From: Pelagihabitans sp965238025
GTDB taxonomy: Bacteria; Bacteroidota; Bacteroidia; Flavobacteriales; Flavobacteriaceae
Direction of reading: 5' to 3'
Length of the DNA stretch: 64,000 bases
NCBI GenBank assembly: GCA_965238025.1
Contig: OZ250162.1
Span: forward strand, 3,100,001 to 3,164,000
Below are positions 9,582 through 18,436 of this stretch, piece by piece. The position numbers and the translations under genes are program-made. The notes beneath the pieces were generated by a model that saw only the letters and a program-made list of their open reading frames with translations, made no database searches and had not been told where the DNA came from. The first letter of the stretch is position 1. Each line of letters opens with the position of its first letter.

Positions 9582-9711
9582 GCCGTTTTGATTATGGCGG
9601 GGGAGGGGTAACTATTCTGTTTGGTGAAGGTATTAAATTTATTGAACTCATCTTGAGTTTTCGGATTTCAATCTGATTTTAATATGGCAAATAGCCAATA
9701 CAACCCAAACC

Positions 9712-10110
9712 CTATTCTCTTTCGTACTGGCTTACAAAACAATCATTGCACTCGTCATATAGGGTCAACTGATTTCCTGCTAAACCAAAGGTCTGCTTAA
9801 ATTCGTTCTCGTAAATGACCATTTCCCGTTGTTCCCCAAAGACTATGGATTCCCCAGAAGCGATAGAATAGTTTAATTCAGATTCTAAATTCCCGTTTAC
9901 ATATCTCTTTACGGTACTATTGGAAATTTCCAAGGTGATGGTATTACCAGTTGATTCTGGTGTTTCGGTGATGCCTGCAATGCCACCGGAAGAGGAAATC
10001 CAATCCCAAATTCCAAGAAGTTGTGCATTTGTATCAGTATCGGCATCATTTGAGCAGCTTAAAAAACTGAGTGCAACAAATAAGAGAAGGATATGTTTTT
10101 TCATGATCAT
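9712..10110 (-). CDS. Small lipoprotein, lipocalin/META-like
   Basis: The 132-residue product has a lipoprotein signal with Cys after SFLS. The remaining residues form a beta-rich domain beginning AQLLGIWDWISSSGGIAG, similar to lipocalin-like or META-type lipoproteins of flavobacteria. A pair of Cys (ECNDCF) lies near the C-terminus. Two Met codons at 10110 and 10104 are possible starts; the second (MKKHILLL) gives the more standard signal. No function can be assigned. Confidence 0.7.
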   Translation of the reverse strand: MIMKKHILLLFVALSFLSCSNDADTDTNAQLLGIWDWISSSGGIAGITETPESTGNTITLEISNSTVKRYVNGNLESELNYSIASGESIVFGEQREMVIYENEFKQTFGLAGNQLTLYDECNDCFVSQYERE

Positions 10111-10245
10111 TGTACTAATTTTTCACGACGGTCGGCTATGATTTCCGTCTGGAATTTACAGCAGAAAATTCGGACTGCGAAATCCAGCCGTTTTAAATGT
10201 GGGAAATTAAGGTTTACTAAATTATAGCTAATGTTCGCTACAGTT

Positions 10246-10839
10246 TTAATCTCGTTTTAGATTGAAATATATATTATCTAAATCTTGTATCAAATTTCTT
10301 CTATAACCTTTGTTTAGGGTAGTTCCAGAAGATGATTTATCGTAATACACAATGTTATTCTCTCTTAAATCGACTATAATAATTTGTAGGGTGGAGTTTT
10401 TTATATAGGGAAAGGACCCAGCTATCATACCTGTTTTTGGTGTAAAAGCAAGGAGCATGAGATATCTTTCAGAGGAGTTCTTAAAATAGGATGCTAATCG
10501 CACTGGTAATTGAAAATTTGCCTTGTCTTTATATTCCGATTTAAAAATAGCAATGATATCTTTTTCAAGGTCATCGTTCTTTTTTTGCAATGATAATTTC
10601 TCCGATATATTGTATTTCTCGGCCTCTTTAGCAAAAAGGGAATCTAAGGTAAATCTGGTAGTCTTTTCAAATCCGTTATAGGTCTTTTGAGAATAAGAAC
10701 TTGCTTTATAAATATATACTGGATCCCAATACGAAATGTTCTCGTTGCTTGAAAAGGTTTTTTTTCTAATAGTCAAATCAGAAGATTTGCAATTAACGGA
10801 TAGTAGGAGGATCAATATTACTAATAGACTTTTATTCAT
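10246..10839 (-). CDS. Hypothetical lipoprotein
   Basis: The product has 197 residues with a short hydrophobic signal and a lipobox ending in Cys17 (LLLSVNC). The mature part is mixed alpha/beta with many Lys and Ser and no motif I recognise. Codon use is AT-rich, more so than in neighbouring genes. It stands alone between a lipocalin-like lipoprotein and a DUF1853 gene, both on the same strand. Confidence 0.6.
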   Translation of the reverse strand: MNKSLLVILILLLSVNCKSSDLTIRKKTFSSNENISYWDPVYIYKASSYSQKTYNGFEKTTRFTLDSLFAKEAEKYNISEKLSLQKKNDDLEKDIIAIFKSEYKDKANFQLPVRLASYFKNSSERYLMLLAFTPKTGMIAGSFPYIKNSTLQIIIVDLRENNIVYYDKSSSGTTLNKGYRRNLIQDLDNIYFNLKRD

Positions 10840-11018
10840 TCTAAATTGTAGCTAACATTTGAATATAGTTAATAACTATATCTCTATTTTAATATTCCAA
10901 CAAAACTAGGCTATTTAACCCGCTGAATACATCCTGCTATTAAACAATTATCCATAGTTTTTAATAGCAGAAAATAGAGTTGTTAATCCCATTCTCCTTT
11001 CGGACTTCGTACTTTCCA

Positions 11019-11828
11019 CTACTCCCACCACACCACAAAAAACTTCTCAAATTCTGTGGTCGATTTTTGCATCCAAATCATGGGGGCACTTTCTTTAAGC
11101 ATTCTTAGATTGAGGTCTAACAGCGTCTCAAAATGAGAACGCCATTTTACCATGTTATGTGGGGCGATTACCCATTCTGATTTAGACGGGATATAAAATT
11201 GATAGGATTTGAATTTCTTATGCTCAAATTCATCAAATCGTAGCCAATACCCAGCTTTACAATGAATATTTAGAGGGCGAACGTTCGTTTTTGTACCCCT
11301 GTAGGGTTCAAATAATTGGGCTTTATAACAAGTTTGATGTGTTATTTTGGAATGGTCAATACCCTTATCCGATAGGGCTGCGATCCCTGCTGGTAAATGC
11401 AATAGCTTAAATTGTTCGTTCTTTATCTTTTCCATCTTGGTAAAGAACATATCCCGTTTGTTCGGCCCCATCAATTGATGAATGGGTTCCGATATTTCAG
11501 GATTGATGATATAGAACTTATAGGTCAATTCTACATGAATAATTTGCCCCGAAGACAGTTCTTTTACGATAAAATCAATTTCCCCGATGGTCCTCTTGCC
11601 ACTTTTTATCGGCAGGTTATGTAGTAGCACTTCATAATCGGGACAATGTTCCAACAATTGCCTACAAACATGTTCCATTTGGTGCCCTAGACGAATGTTG
11701 GTGGGAATGGGCTTTAGCGGGAATTCGTTTAAATCGATTTCCGGAAACCTGAATTGCTGAACTGTAAACTGCTCATTCAACCATAATGGTGGCGTAGCAA
11801 GGAAGCCGGAAAATTGTTTTAAGCGCAT
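11019..11828 (-). CDS. DUF1853 family protein, PD-(D/E)XK nuclease-like
   Basis: The 269-residue protein carries residues typical of a PD-(D/E)XK fold: Glu52 in an early helix, GEIDFIV at 82-88 with Asp85, and Glu100 with Lys104 in VELTYKF. It matches the layout of DUF1853 proteins, which belong to this nuclease-like superfamily. The cytosolic role and substrate are unknown. Catalytic residues look intact. It lies back to back with the TonB receptor gene (12006), with a shared upstream region of about 180 bases. Confidence 0.75.
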   Translation of the reverse strand: MRLKQFSGFLATPPLWLNEQFTVQQFRFPEIDLNEFPLKPIPTNIRLGHQMEHVCRQLLEHCPDYEVLLHNLPIKSGKRTIGEIDFIVKELSSGQIIHVELTYKFYIINPEISEPIHQLMGPNKRDMFFTKMEKIKNEQFKLLHLPAGIAALSDKGIDHSKITHQTCYKAQLFEPYRGTKTNVRPLNIHCKAGYWLRFDEFEHKKFKSYQFYIPSKSEWVIAPHNMVKWRSHFETLLDLNLRMLKESAPMIWMQKSTTEFEKFFVVWWE

Positions 11829-11952
11829 CGCATAGTCTAATAAGGCCCTACAAAACTAGCGTATTTCTGGTTCCATAAAATACTTCAGACAGGGCGCTTA
11901 GTTTCAAATTATAAATTTTTCACAAATAAAATACGTAGTAGGTGCAACCTTT

Positions 11953-11960
11953 TACTTTTG
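11953..11960 (+). promoter_or_regulatory. Candidate -7 promoter box for the TonB receptor gene
   Basis: TACTTTTG matches the Bacteroidota -7 consensus TAnnTTTG exactly and lies 45 bases before the chosen ATG at 12006, leaving a leader of about 40 bases. No clear -33 TTTG box is visible at the expected distance, so support is partial. Confidence 0.4.
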
Positions 11961-12005
11961 CCGCTGTCTCTAAAAGAGATAAAAAATACCCTAAACAGAC
12001 AATTA

Positions 12006-14405
12006 ATGCGAATACAACAAAATCTTCATAGGCGCTTTGCCTTTTGTCTTTGGCTGAGTATCTTCTTTTTAAGTGCAACGGCAATTGCCCAAACCAATTA
12101 CACAGTAAGCGGTTCGATTACCGATAAGAATGATGGGGAGACACTGTTTGGAGCCTCGGTATTTTTGAAGGGCACCACAATCGGGGTAGTGACCAATGAA
12201 TACGGTTTTTACTCCATTACAGCCCCTGAAGGTCCGTATACCCTTAACATTTCCTATTTAGGATATGCAGAAATCAATCAAGAAATCACCCTAGACCGGA
12301 ACCAAAAGATTGATTTTGAGATTACCGAGTTTTCCACCGAACTTGAAGAAGTAATCGTGACTGCAGATGAACCCGAAAGGGCCATCCTACGAAAACCTGA
12401 AATGAGCGTTGCCAAAATGAACATTGCGACCGTAAAACAAATGCCGGTAGTTTTGGGCGAGGTAGATATTCTAAAGTCCTTACAAATGTTGCCTGGGGTG
12501 ACGAATAATGGGGAAGGCACCGGAGGTTTTCATGTACGCGGTGGTGCCGGCGACCAGAACTTGGTCTTGCTTGATGAGGCGATTATATATAATACCTCGC
12601 ACATGTTCGGTTTCTTTTCGGTCTTTAATGCCGACGTCATAAAAGACGTGAAATTGTATAAAGGGGGCATTCCCGCCCGTTTTGGAGGTCGGGTGTCTTC
12701 GGTTCTTGATGTCCGCCAAAAAGATGGCAATAGCAAACGGTTTTCGGCGACCGGGGGCATTGGTCTAATTTCAAGCCGTCTGGCTCTGGAAGGTCCTTTG
12801 TTTAAAGAAAAAGGCTCGTTCTTGGTAGCTGGGCGACGCTCCTACGCAGACCTTTTGTTAAAAGCGGCAGGGGAAAATAATAGTGTGAGTTTTTATGACC
12901 TGAACTTAAAGACAAACTATAACCTTAATGATAATAACAGGCTTTTTCTCTCCGGTTATTTTGGTAGGGATTCGTTTAAATTGGGGGATGGCTTTGATAG
13001 CAGTTATGGCAATACTACAGGGAACCTGCGATGGAACCATATTTTCAATGACCGCCTATTTTCGAACTTGTCAGCCATAGTTAGTAGATATGATTATGAC
13101 CTGGGCATTACGGCAGCGGAATTCGATTGGGTTTCTTCCATCAATAATTATAACCTGAAATATGACCTAAAGTACTATTTAAGTAACAAATTTAAACTCG
13201 ACTTTGGGGCCAGTGGTATTTATTACGATTTTGACCCGGGGCAAATTAGGCCCACAACCGATACTTCATCGGTTAATCCGTTGTCCCTAGATCGTAAAAA
13301 GGCTTTTGAGGGTGGATTGTATGTTAATGCCGAGCACAAATTAACCGAAAAATTGACGGCCCAATATGGCCTACGGTATAGCACTTTTTCGCGATTGGGC
13401 GGTCAAGCTATGGTCGATTATGCCAATGATCAACCTGTAGTTTATAATCCCATATTAGGTATTTATGAACGGGGTACCGAAATAGGGGAGACCAATTATG
13501 AAAAAGATGAGACCATAAAGCGTTTCGGGAATTTAGAACCGAGGGTTTCCTTGGCCTATGAACTGAATGAAGTGTCCTCGGTGAAAGCGGGATTTTCGCG
13601 AGTCGCCCAGTACATTCATTTGTTATCCAATACATCTTCTGCCACCCCCTTGGATGTATGGACACCAAGTGGAAAATATATAGAACCACAATTGTCGAAT
13701 CAATATGCGCTTGGCTATTTTAGAAATTTCAAGGATAAGGAATACTCTATGGAGGTAGAAGCTTACTACAAAAATACGGACAACAGAATCGATTATATAG
13801 ACGGTTCGAACCTGATTGGGCAGAATACCATAGAAACGGAAATATTGAATGGCGAATCCCGCGCTTATGGACTCGAATTATTGCTTCGTAAAAATGAAGG
13901 TAAATTAACCGGATGGGTAGCCTACACACTCTCTAAGTCGGAACAGCGAACACCCGGCGGTACGGCAGGCGGATTGGGCATCGCCAATGGTCTATGGTAC
14001 AGTACCCCTTATGAAAGGACACATGATATTTCAATTTCGGGGGCGTATAAACTCAATGATAAATGGAGTTTCGGAACCAACCTTGTTTTTCAAACGGGTA
14101 GACCCGTTACTTATCCGAACGGACAGTATGAGTATGAGGGGCTTTCGATCGCGAGTTATTCGCTTCGGAATTCCGATCGTTTACCATCATATCATCGTTT
14201 AGATATTTCGGTAAACTATAAACCCAATCGTAAACCAAATAATAGGTTTAAGGGCGAATGGGTCCTTGGCATTTATAATGCCTATAATCGTAAGAATGCA
14301 GCTTCTATCTCCTTTGGACAAAATTTTGAGACCGGGGCCAATGAAGCGACGCGAACGGCCATTTTTGGAATCGTTCCCTCAGTAACCTATAACTTTAAAT
14401 TTTAA
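12006..14405 (+). CDS. TonB-dependent outer-membrane receptor with carboxypeptidase-like N-terminal domain
   Basis: From the ATG at 12006 the protein has 799 residues. A signal peptide ends in ATAIAQ, and a CarboxypepD_reg-like domain (VSGSITDKNDGETLFGASVFLKGT) covers about residues 35-115. A plug domain follows (MLPGVTNNGEGTGGFHVRGGAGDQNLVLLDE is the core region), then a 22-strand-type barrel ending in a C-terminal Phe (VTYNFKF). It would import an unknown ligand across the outer membrane using TonB energy. The frame can be extended upstream to a TTG at 11958, but that start overlaps a promoter box. It is followed after 4 bases by a DUF4249 lipoprotein gene, a recurrent pairing in this phylum. 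Confidence 0.9.
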   Translation: MRIQQNLHRRFAFCLWLSIFFLSATAIAQTNYTVSGSITDKNDGETLFGASVFLKGTTIGVVTNEYGFYSITAPEGPYTLNISYLGYAEINQEITLDRNQKIDFEITEFSTELEEVIVTADEPERAILRKPEMSVAKMNIATVKQMPVVLGEVDILKSLQMLPGVTNNGEGTGGFHVRGGAGDQNLVLLDEAIIYNTSHMFGFFSVFNADVIKDVKLYKGGIPARFGGRVSSVLDVRQKDGNSKRFSATGGIGLISSRLALEGPLFKEKGSFLVAGRRSYADLLLKAAGENNSVSFYDLNLKTNYNLNDNNRLFLSGYFGRDSFKLGDGFDSSYGNTTGNLRWNHIFNDRLFSNLSAIVSRYDYDLGITAAEFDWVSSINNYNLKYDLKYYLSNKFKLDFGASGIYYDFDPGQIRPTTDTSSVNPLSLDRKKAFEGGLYVNAEHKLTEKLTAQYGLRYSTFSRLGGQAMVDYANDQPVVYNPILGIYERGTEIGETNYEKDETIKRFGNLEPRVSLAYELNEVSSVKAGFSRVAQYIHLLSNTSSATPLDVWTPSGKYIEPQLSNQYALGYFRNFKDKEYSMEVEAYYKNTDNRIDYIDGSNLIGQNTIETEILNGESRAYGLELLLRKNEGKLTGWVAYTLSKSEQRTPGGTAGGLGIANGLWYSTPYERTHDISISGAYKLNDKWSFGTNLVFQTGRPVTYPNGQYEYEGLSIASYSLRNSDRLPSYHRLDISVNYKPNRKPNNRFKGEWVLGIYNAYNRKNAASISFGQNFETGANEATRTAIFGIVPSVTYNFKF

Positions 14406-14409
14406 GAAG

Positions 14410-15255
14410 ATGCAGGCCTCCATAAGAATCACCATACTACTTTTAGCCATAGCGCTAGCTTCATGTGAAGATGTTGTTGATGTACCCGTTCAAGATGGGC
14501 CTATACGATTAACAATAGAAGCTTCACTGGACTGGGAAAAGGGTACTTCGGGTAATGAGCAGACCATTACATTAAGTTCCTCCACAGCCTTTTTCGATAC
14601 CACTGGTAATACTACGGCTACCGGGGCTTCTGTTAAAGTGACGAATGATACCAATGGCGCAGAATTTTTATTTGCCGATCAGAACAATGGGGAATACACT
14701 ACTTCCGAATTTGTTCCCGCGCTAGGCCAGACGTATACCTTAGAGATTATCTATAATGGGGAAACCTATAATGCTACAGAAACCATGAATTCGGTTACCG
14801 ATATTACCGAATTATTTCAAGATCGGGAAGATGGTTTCAGCGACGAAGAATTGGAGCTGCATGTCGTATTTACCGATCCCCTAGAGGAGGAGAATTATTA
14901 TCTTTTTATTTTTCAAAAACAGGGAGAGCTATTACCGGATTTAGAAGTGGGCTATGATGAATTCGTCAATGGCAATGAAATTGACTGGTGGTATGAACTA
15001 GAGGATGATGAGGAAACCGATAAAATCGAGTCCTTGGTTCCCGGGGATGTGGTTTCAATAGAGATGTATGGTATTTCTGAGGGGTACAAGAACTATTTGG
15101 AGATTCTTATTAGTCAAATAGGAGGTGTTGGCCTTTTTGAGGCTACACCAGTATCTGTAAAAGGCAATTGCGTAAATCTCACAAACCCTGATAATTATGC
15201 CCATGGCTATTTTAGGTTGACGGAGGTGAACAAGACGAGTTATACCTTTGAATAG
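14410..15255 (+). CDS. DUF4249 lipoprotein partner of the TonB receptor
   Basis: The 281-residue product has a lipoprotein signal ending at Cys19 (IALASC) and a beta-rich N-terminal domain (about 25-130), followed by a second domain rich in acidic residues (about 140-281). This is the DUF4249 plan. Such proteins are regularly encoded just after small TonB receptors and are thought to act as surface-exposed partners, though no ligand is known. The gene starts 4 bases after the receptor stop, so the two are in one transcription unit. DUF4249 proteins are often longer (about 300-400 residues); this one is on the short side. Confidence 0.8.
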   Translation: MQASIRITILLLAIALASCEDVVDVPVQDGPIRLTIEASLDWEKGTSGNEQTITLSSSTAFFDTTGNTTATGASVKVTNDTNGAEFLFADQNNGEYTTSEFVPALGQTYTLEIIYNGETYNATETMNSVTDITELFQDREDGFSDEELELHVVFTDPLEEENYYLFIFQKQGELLPDLEVGYDEFVNGNEIDWWYELEDDEETDKIESLVPGDVVSIEMYGISEGYKNYLEILISQIGGVGLFEATPVSVKGNCVNLTNPDNYAHGYFRLTEVNKTSYTFE

Positions 15256-15354
15256 TTTAAGGTGGGTTAGCTACAAATCGAGGGCATACTATCTATTCGT
15301 TAACTTTTCCATAAAAGCTAAAATCCCTTATTTGAAATAGCGTATTTTTATAGT

Positions 15355-16518
15355 ATGGCTATGAATTTGAGAAAAGGGTTCCGGTTTACCCCTTATGAAG
15401 CTCCGGAACAAACCCCTTTCGATAAACTTTTCGATATTTTTCAAGAACTCATCACCCACACCTCAGGCGATTTTGACGAGGCTATTGATTGGTTACGAGA
15501 ATTGGATAAGGAATATGAATTGACCGATGATGACTATACCATAGACGATTTTATCGAAGACCTAAAAGCCAAGGGCTATATCCGTGAAGAGTTTAAAGAT
15601 GGTGGTGGCGAAATGGGAGAGCAAGGCGAAGATGGTACGGACGGGGATGGTAATGGTACCATTTCGATTACTGCTAAGATGGAACGTATTATCCGCCAAC
15701 GAGCCTTAGATCAGATTTTTGGAAAGCTAAAACGAAGTGGTGCCGGGAATCATAAAACCGGAAAGTCGGGTCAAGGGGACGAACATACTGGCGATTTTAG
15801 GGAATATCGGTATGGTGATGGTTTGGAGCATATTTCCATGACCGAAAGCCTTAAAAATGCCCAGATCAATCATGGTATCGGCAATTTTTCATTGAGCGAG
15901 GAGGATTTGGTTGTCGAAGACACACAGTATAAGGCCCAAATGAGTACCGTACTTATGATTGATATCAGCCATAGTATGATACTATATGGTGAAGATCGGA
16001 TTACACCTGCCAAAAAGGTAGCGATGGCGCTGGCCGAACTGATTACCACCCGCTATCCCAAAGATACCTTGGATATTCTGGTTTTTGGAAACGACGCCTG
16101 GCCCATTTCAATAAAGGAGTTACCTTATTTAAAAGTGGGGCCATACCATACGAATACGGTGGCTGGGTTACAATTGGCAATGGATATGCTCCGGCGGAAA
16201 AGGAACACCAACAAACAGATTTTTATGATTACCGATGGTAAACCCAGCTGTTTGCGTATGCCCGACGGAAACTATTATAAAAATAGTGTGGGCTTGGATG
16301 ATTTTATTGTTGAGAAGTGCTATAATATGGCGCGGCAGGCCAGAAAGCTGCACATTCCCATAACCACCTTTATGATTGCCCAAGACCCGTATCTGATGCA
16401 ATTTATCCGTCATTTTACCGAAGCCAACAAAGGGAAGGCGTTCTTTACCGGATTAAAAGGTCTTGGCGAAATGATATTTGAAGACTACGAGAATAACAGA
16501 AGAAAACGATTGAAATAA
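15355..16518 (+). CDS. VWA-domain protein (partner of a MoxR-like ATPase)
   Basis: This cytosolic protein of 387 residues has an acidic N-terminal region (1-110) with a Gly/Asp/Glu-rich linker. A von Willebrand factor A domain covers about residues 195-375. The metal-binding MIDAS motif is seen as DISHS (about 203-207), with a later MITDGKPS. Together with the AAA+ ATPase encoded next, it resembles MoxR/VWA chaperone pairs that insert metals or remodel protein complexes. The client is unknown. The two genes are separated by 289 bases filled with repeat elements, so co-transcription is likely but not certain. Confidence 0.85.
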   Translation: MAMNLRKGFRFTPYEAPEQTPFDKLFDIFQELITHTSGDFDEAIDWLRELDKEYELTDDDYTIDDFIEDLKAKGYIREEFKDGGGEMGEQGEDGTDGDGNGTISITAKMERIIRQRALDQIFGKLKRSGAGNHKTGKSGQGDEHTGDFREYRYGDGLEHISMTESLKNAQINHGIGNFSLSEEDLVVEDTQYKAQMSTVLMIDISHSMILYGEDRITPAKKVAMALAELITTRYPKDTLDILVFGNDAWPISIKELPYLKVGPYHTNTVAGLQLAMDMLRRKRNTNKQIFMITDGKPSCLRMPDGNYYKNSVGLDDFIVEKCYNMARQARKLHIPITTFMIAQDPYLMQFIRHFTEANKGKAFFTGLKGLGEMIFEDYENNRRKRLK

Positions 16519-16570
16519 GTGGGAGGTACGAAATACGAAGTTAGAAGTACCAGTTTTGAATATTGAAAAA

Positions 16571-16748
16571 TGTCTCCCTGAGCCTGTCGAAGCGCTCGTC
16601 GCAGGTTAACAAGGTCCTCGACAAGCTCGGACTGACATAAAGGAGTTGATTTGACCTAACGGTTAATTTGGAACACGCCATCTCGCTGAGCTTGTCGAAG
16701 CGCTTGTTGTAGGCAAGCAAGGTCTTGGATAGGCTGAGCTTGACGGCT
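16571..16748. repeat. Two copies of a flavobacterial REP-like inverted repeat
   Basis: Copy one (about 16571-16639) and copy two (about 16685-16744) share the core CTGAGC(C/T)TGTCGAAGCGCT. Each carries imperfect inverted arms (CTGAGC..TGTCGAAG facing TCGACAAGCTCGG), so each can fold into a hairpin. They fill the gap between the VWA and MoxR-like genes. Similar GTCGAA-bearing palindromes occur at 18316 and 48173. Confidence 0.7.
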
Positions 16749-16764
16749 AAGAATATAAATATAA

Positions 16765-16786
16765 GATTCCCATCTTCAAGGGAATG
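16765..16786 (+). repeat. CTTC-loop hairpin 21 nt before the MoxR-like gene
   Basis: The element reads GATTCCC at the left arm, CTTC in the loop and GGGAATG at the right arm. Six outer base pairs are intact; one A-A mismatch lies next to the loop. It belongs to a four-copy family in this window (others at 30751, 46483 and 48888), all placed 17-21 nt before a start codon in the same orientation relative to the gene. Confidence 0.7.
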
Positions 16787-16807
16787 AAAACAAATGAAGT
16801 TTAGAGC

Positions 16808-18277
16808 ATGAAATTGAACCAAAAAGAAATCTCCACTTTAGGAGCACTTAAAAAAGCGGGGTACCAAAGTAAAAGCATTAAAGACGAGCTACGTGATAAT
16901 TTGCGTGAGCGTATCAAGAAAGGGGAGGAGGTCTTTACTGGAGTATGGGGGTATGAAAGCTCCGTTATTCCTGAGTTGGAACGCGCGATCTTATCCCGTC
17001 ATAACATAAACTTATTAGGGCTTCGAGGCCAGGCAAAAACCCGTTTAGCCCGACTGATGACCAATTTATTAGATGAATGGATTCCCGTAATCGAAGGCTC
17101 GGAAATACATGATGACCCATTACGGCCCATGTCCCGCTTTGCGCTCGAACTGATTAAAGAAAAGGGTGATAAAACCCCGATTTCATGGTTGCACCGCGAT
17201 GAACGCTTTTACGAAAAATTGGCAACCCCTGATGTTACAGTTGCTGATTTGATCGGTGATGTAGATCCCATAAAGGCGGCCAATCTAAAACTTTCCTATG
17301 CAGATGATCGGGTCATCCATTTTGGAATGATCCCCCGTGCAAATCGATGTATTTTTGTCATTAATGAATTGCCCGATTTACAGGCACGAATCCAAGTCTC
17401 GCTTTTTAATATTTTGGAGGAGGGGGATATTCAGATCCGCGGTTTTAAATTACGCCTACCATTGGATATACAATTTGTATTTACAGCAAACCCCGAGGAT
17501 TATACGAACAGGGGTAGCATTGTAACGCCCTTAAAGGATCGTATTGGGTCGCAGATTTTAACCCATTATCCAGATGATATTGAAACGGCCCGCAAAATAA
17601 CCGAGCAGGAATCCAATCTGGATGAGCGTCAAAAAAGTGCCGTTTATGTTCCGGATATCGCAAAGGACCTGTTGGAGCAAATCAGTTTTGAAGCCAGGAA
17701 CAGCGAGTATGTAGATGCTAAAAGTGGCGTAAGCGCACGGACCAGTATCACCGCTTTTGAAAACCTTTTAAGTACAGCTGAACGCCGGGCCTTGCTTACA
17801 GGTGCAGATCACACAATGATTCGTTTAAGCGACTTTTTAGGGGTTATTCCAGCAATTACGGGAAAGATAGAATTGGTATATGAAGGAGAACAAGAAGGCG
17901 CTGATGGTGTAGCCGCCATTTTAATTGACGAAGCTGTTAAATCGTTATTCCCAGATTATTTCCCAAAAATAAATAAGCTGGAAAAGAAAGATGCCGAAAC
18001 GCCTTATGATGAACTGTTACATTGGTTTTTTCAAGGGGAGGGCTTTGAATTGTTGGATGACTTCACCGATACGGAATACAAACGTACTTTAGATAGTATT
18101 CCTGCCTTGAATCAATTGGTCAAGGAACACCAGCCAGATTTTCCCGAAGCCGATGTTTATTTCTTAAAGGAGTTGGTTTTATGGGGCCTTGTTGCCCATA
18201 AAAGGTTGAGTAAAAACAGATTTACGGAAGGGTATCAGTTTAAAGACCTTTACGGGAGCTTTATTAGTGGGCTGTAA
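16808..18277 (+). CDS. MoxR/ChlI-like AAA+ ATPase
   Basis: The 489-residue protein has an AAA+ core with a Walker A loop (GLRGQAKTR, about residues 72-80), a Walker B-like strand (RCIFVINELPDL), a sensor-1 region (FVFTANPEDYTNRG) and an arginine-finger region (PLKDRIGSQ). The Walker B acidic pair is Asn-Glu rather than Asp-Glu. It resembles the magnesium-chelatase ChlI/MoxR clade, which works with VWA proteins as an ATP-driven chaperone, and the gene just upstream encodes such a protein. It is cytosolic with unknown clients. A CTTC-loop hairpin lies 21 nt before its ATG. Confidence 0.85.
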   Translation: MKLNQKEISTLGALKKAGYQSKSIKDELRDNLRERIKKGEEVFTGVWGYESSVIPELERAILSRHNINLLGLRGQAKTRLARLMTNLLDEWIPVIEGSEIHDDPLRPMSRFALELIKEKGDKTPISWLHRDERFYEKLATPDVTVADLIGDVDPIKAANLKLSYADDRVIHFGMIPRANRCIFVINELPDLQARIQVSLFNILEEGDIQIRGFKLRLPLDIQFVFTANPEDYTNRGSIVTPLKDRIGSQILTHYPDDIETARKITEQESNLDERQKSAVYVPDIAKDLLEQISFEARNSEYVDAKSGVSARTSITAFENLLSTAERRALLTGADHTMIRLSDFLGVIPAITGKIELVYEGEQEGADGVAAILIDEAVKSLFPDYFPKINKLEKKDAETPYDELLHWFFQGEGFELLDDFTDTEYKRTLDSIPALNQLVKEHQPDFPEADVYFLKELVLWGLVAHKRLSKNRFTEGYQFKDLYGSFISGL

Positions 18278-18315
18278 TTATACAAGGATGTCTAAAAAGT
18301 TAAATATAAATCTTT

Positions 18316-18387
18316 TGTCATATTGAGCGCAGTCGAAATGCTTTAGCTTTCAATTGGTTAAAATCTTCGACTGCGCTCAGACTGACA
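18316..18387. repeat. Long inverted repeat between convergent genes (REP-like, possible terminator)
   Basis: The arms at 18316-18337 and 18366-18387 are complementary at all but about three of 22 positions, with a perfect 14-bp core (TGAGCGCAGTCGAA). The spacer is 28 nt. It sits between the ends of the MoxR-like gene and the facing histidine kinase gene and could terminate both. There is no T-run directly after the right arm, so this role is inferred. Confidence 0.75.
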
Positions 18388-18436
18388 TTTTAAAACTCTT
18401 TAGACACCCGCTTCTCTTTCATAATAAGCTTCCAAG

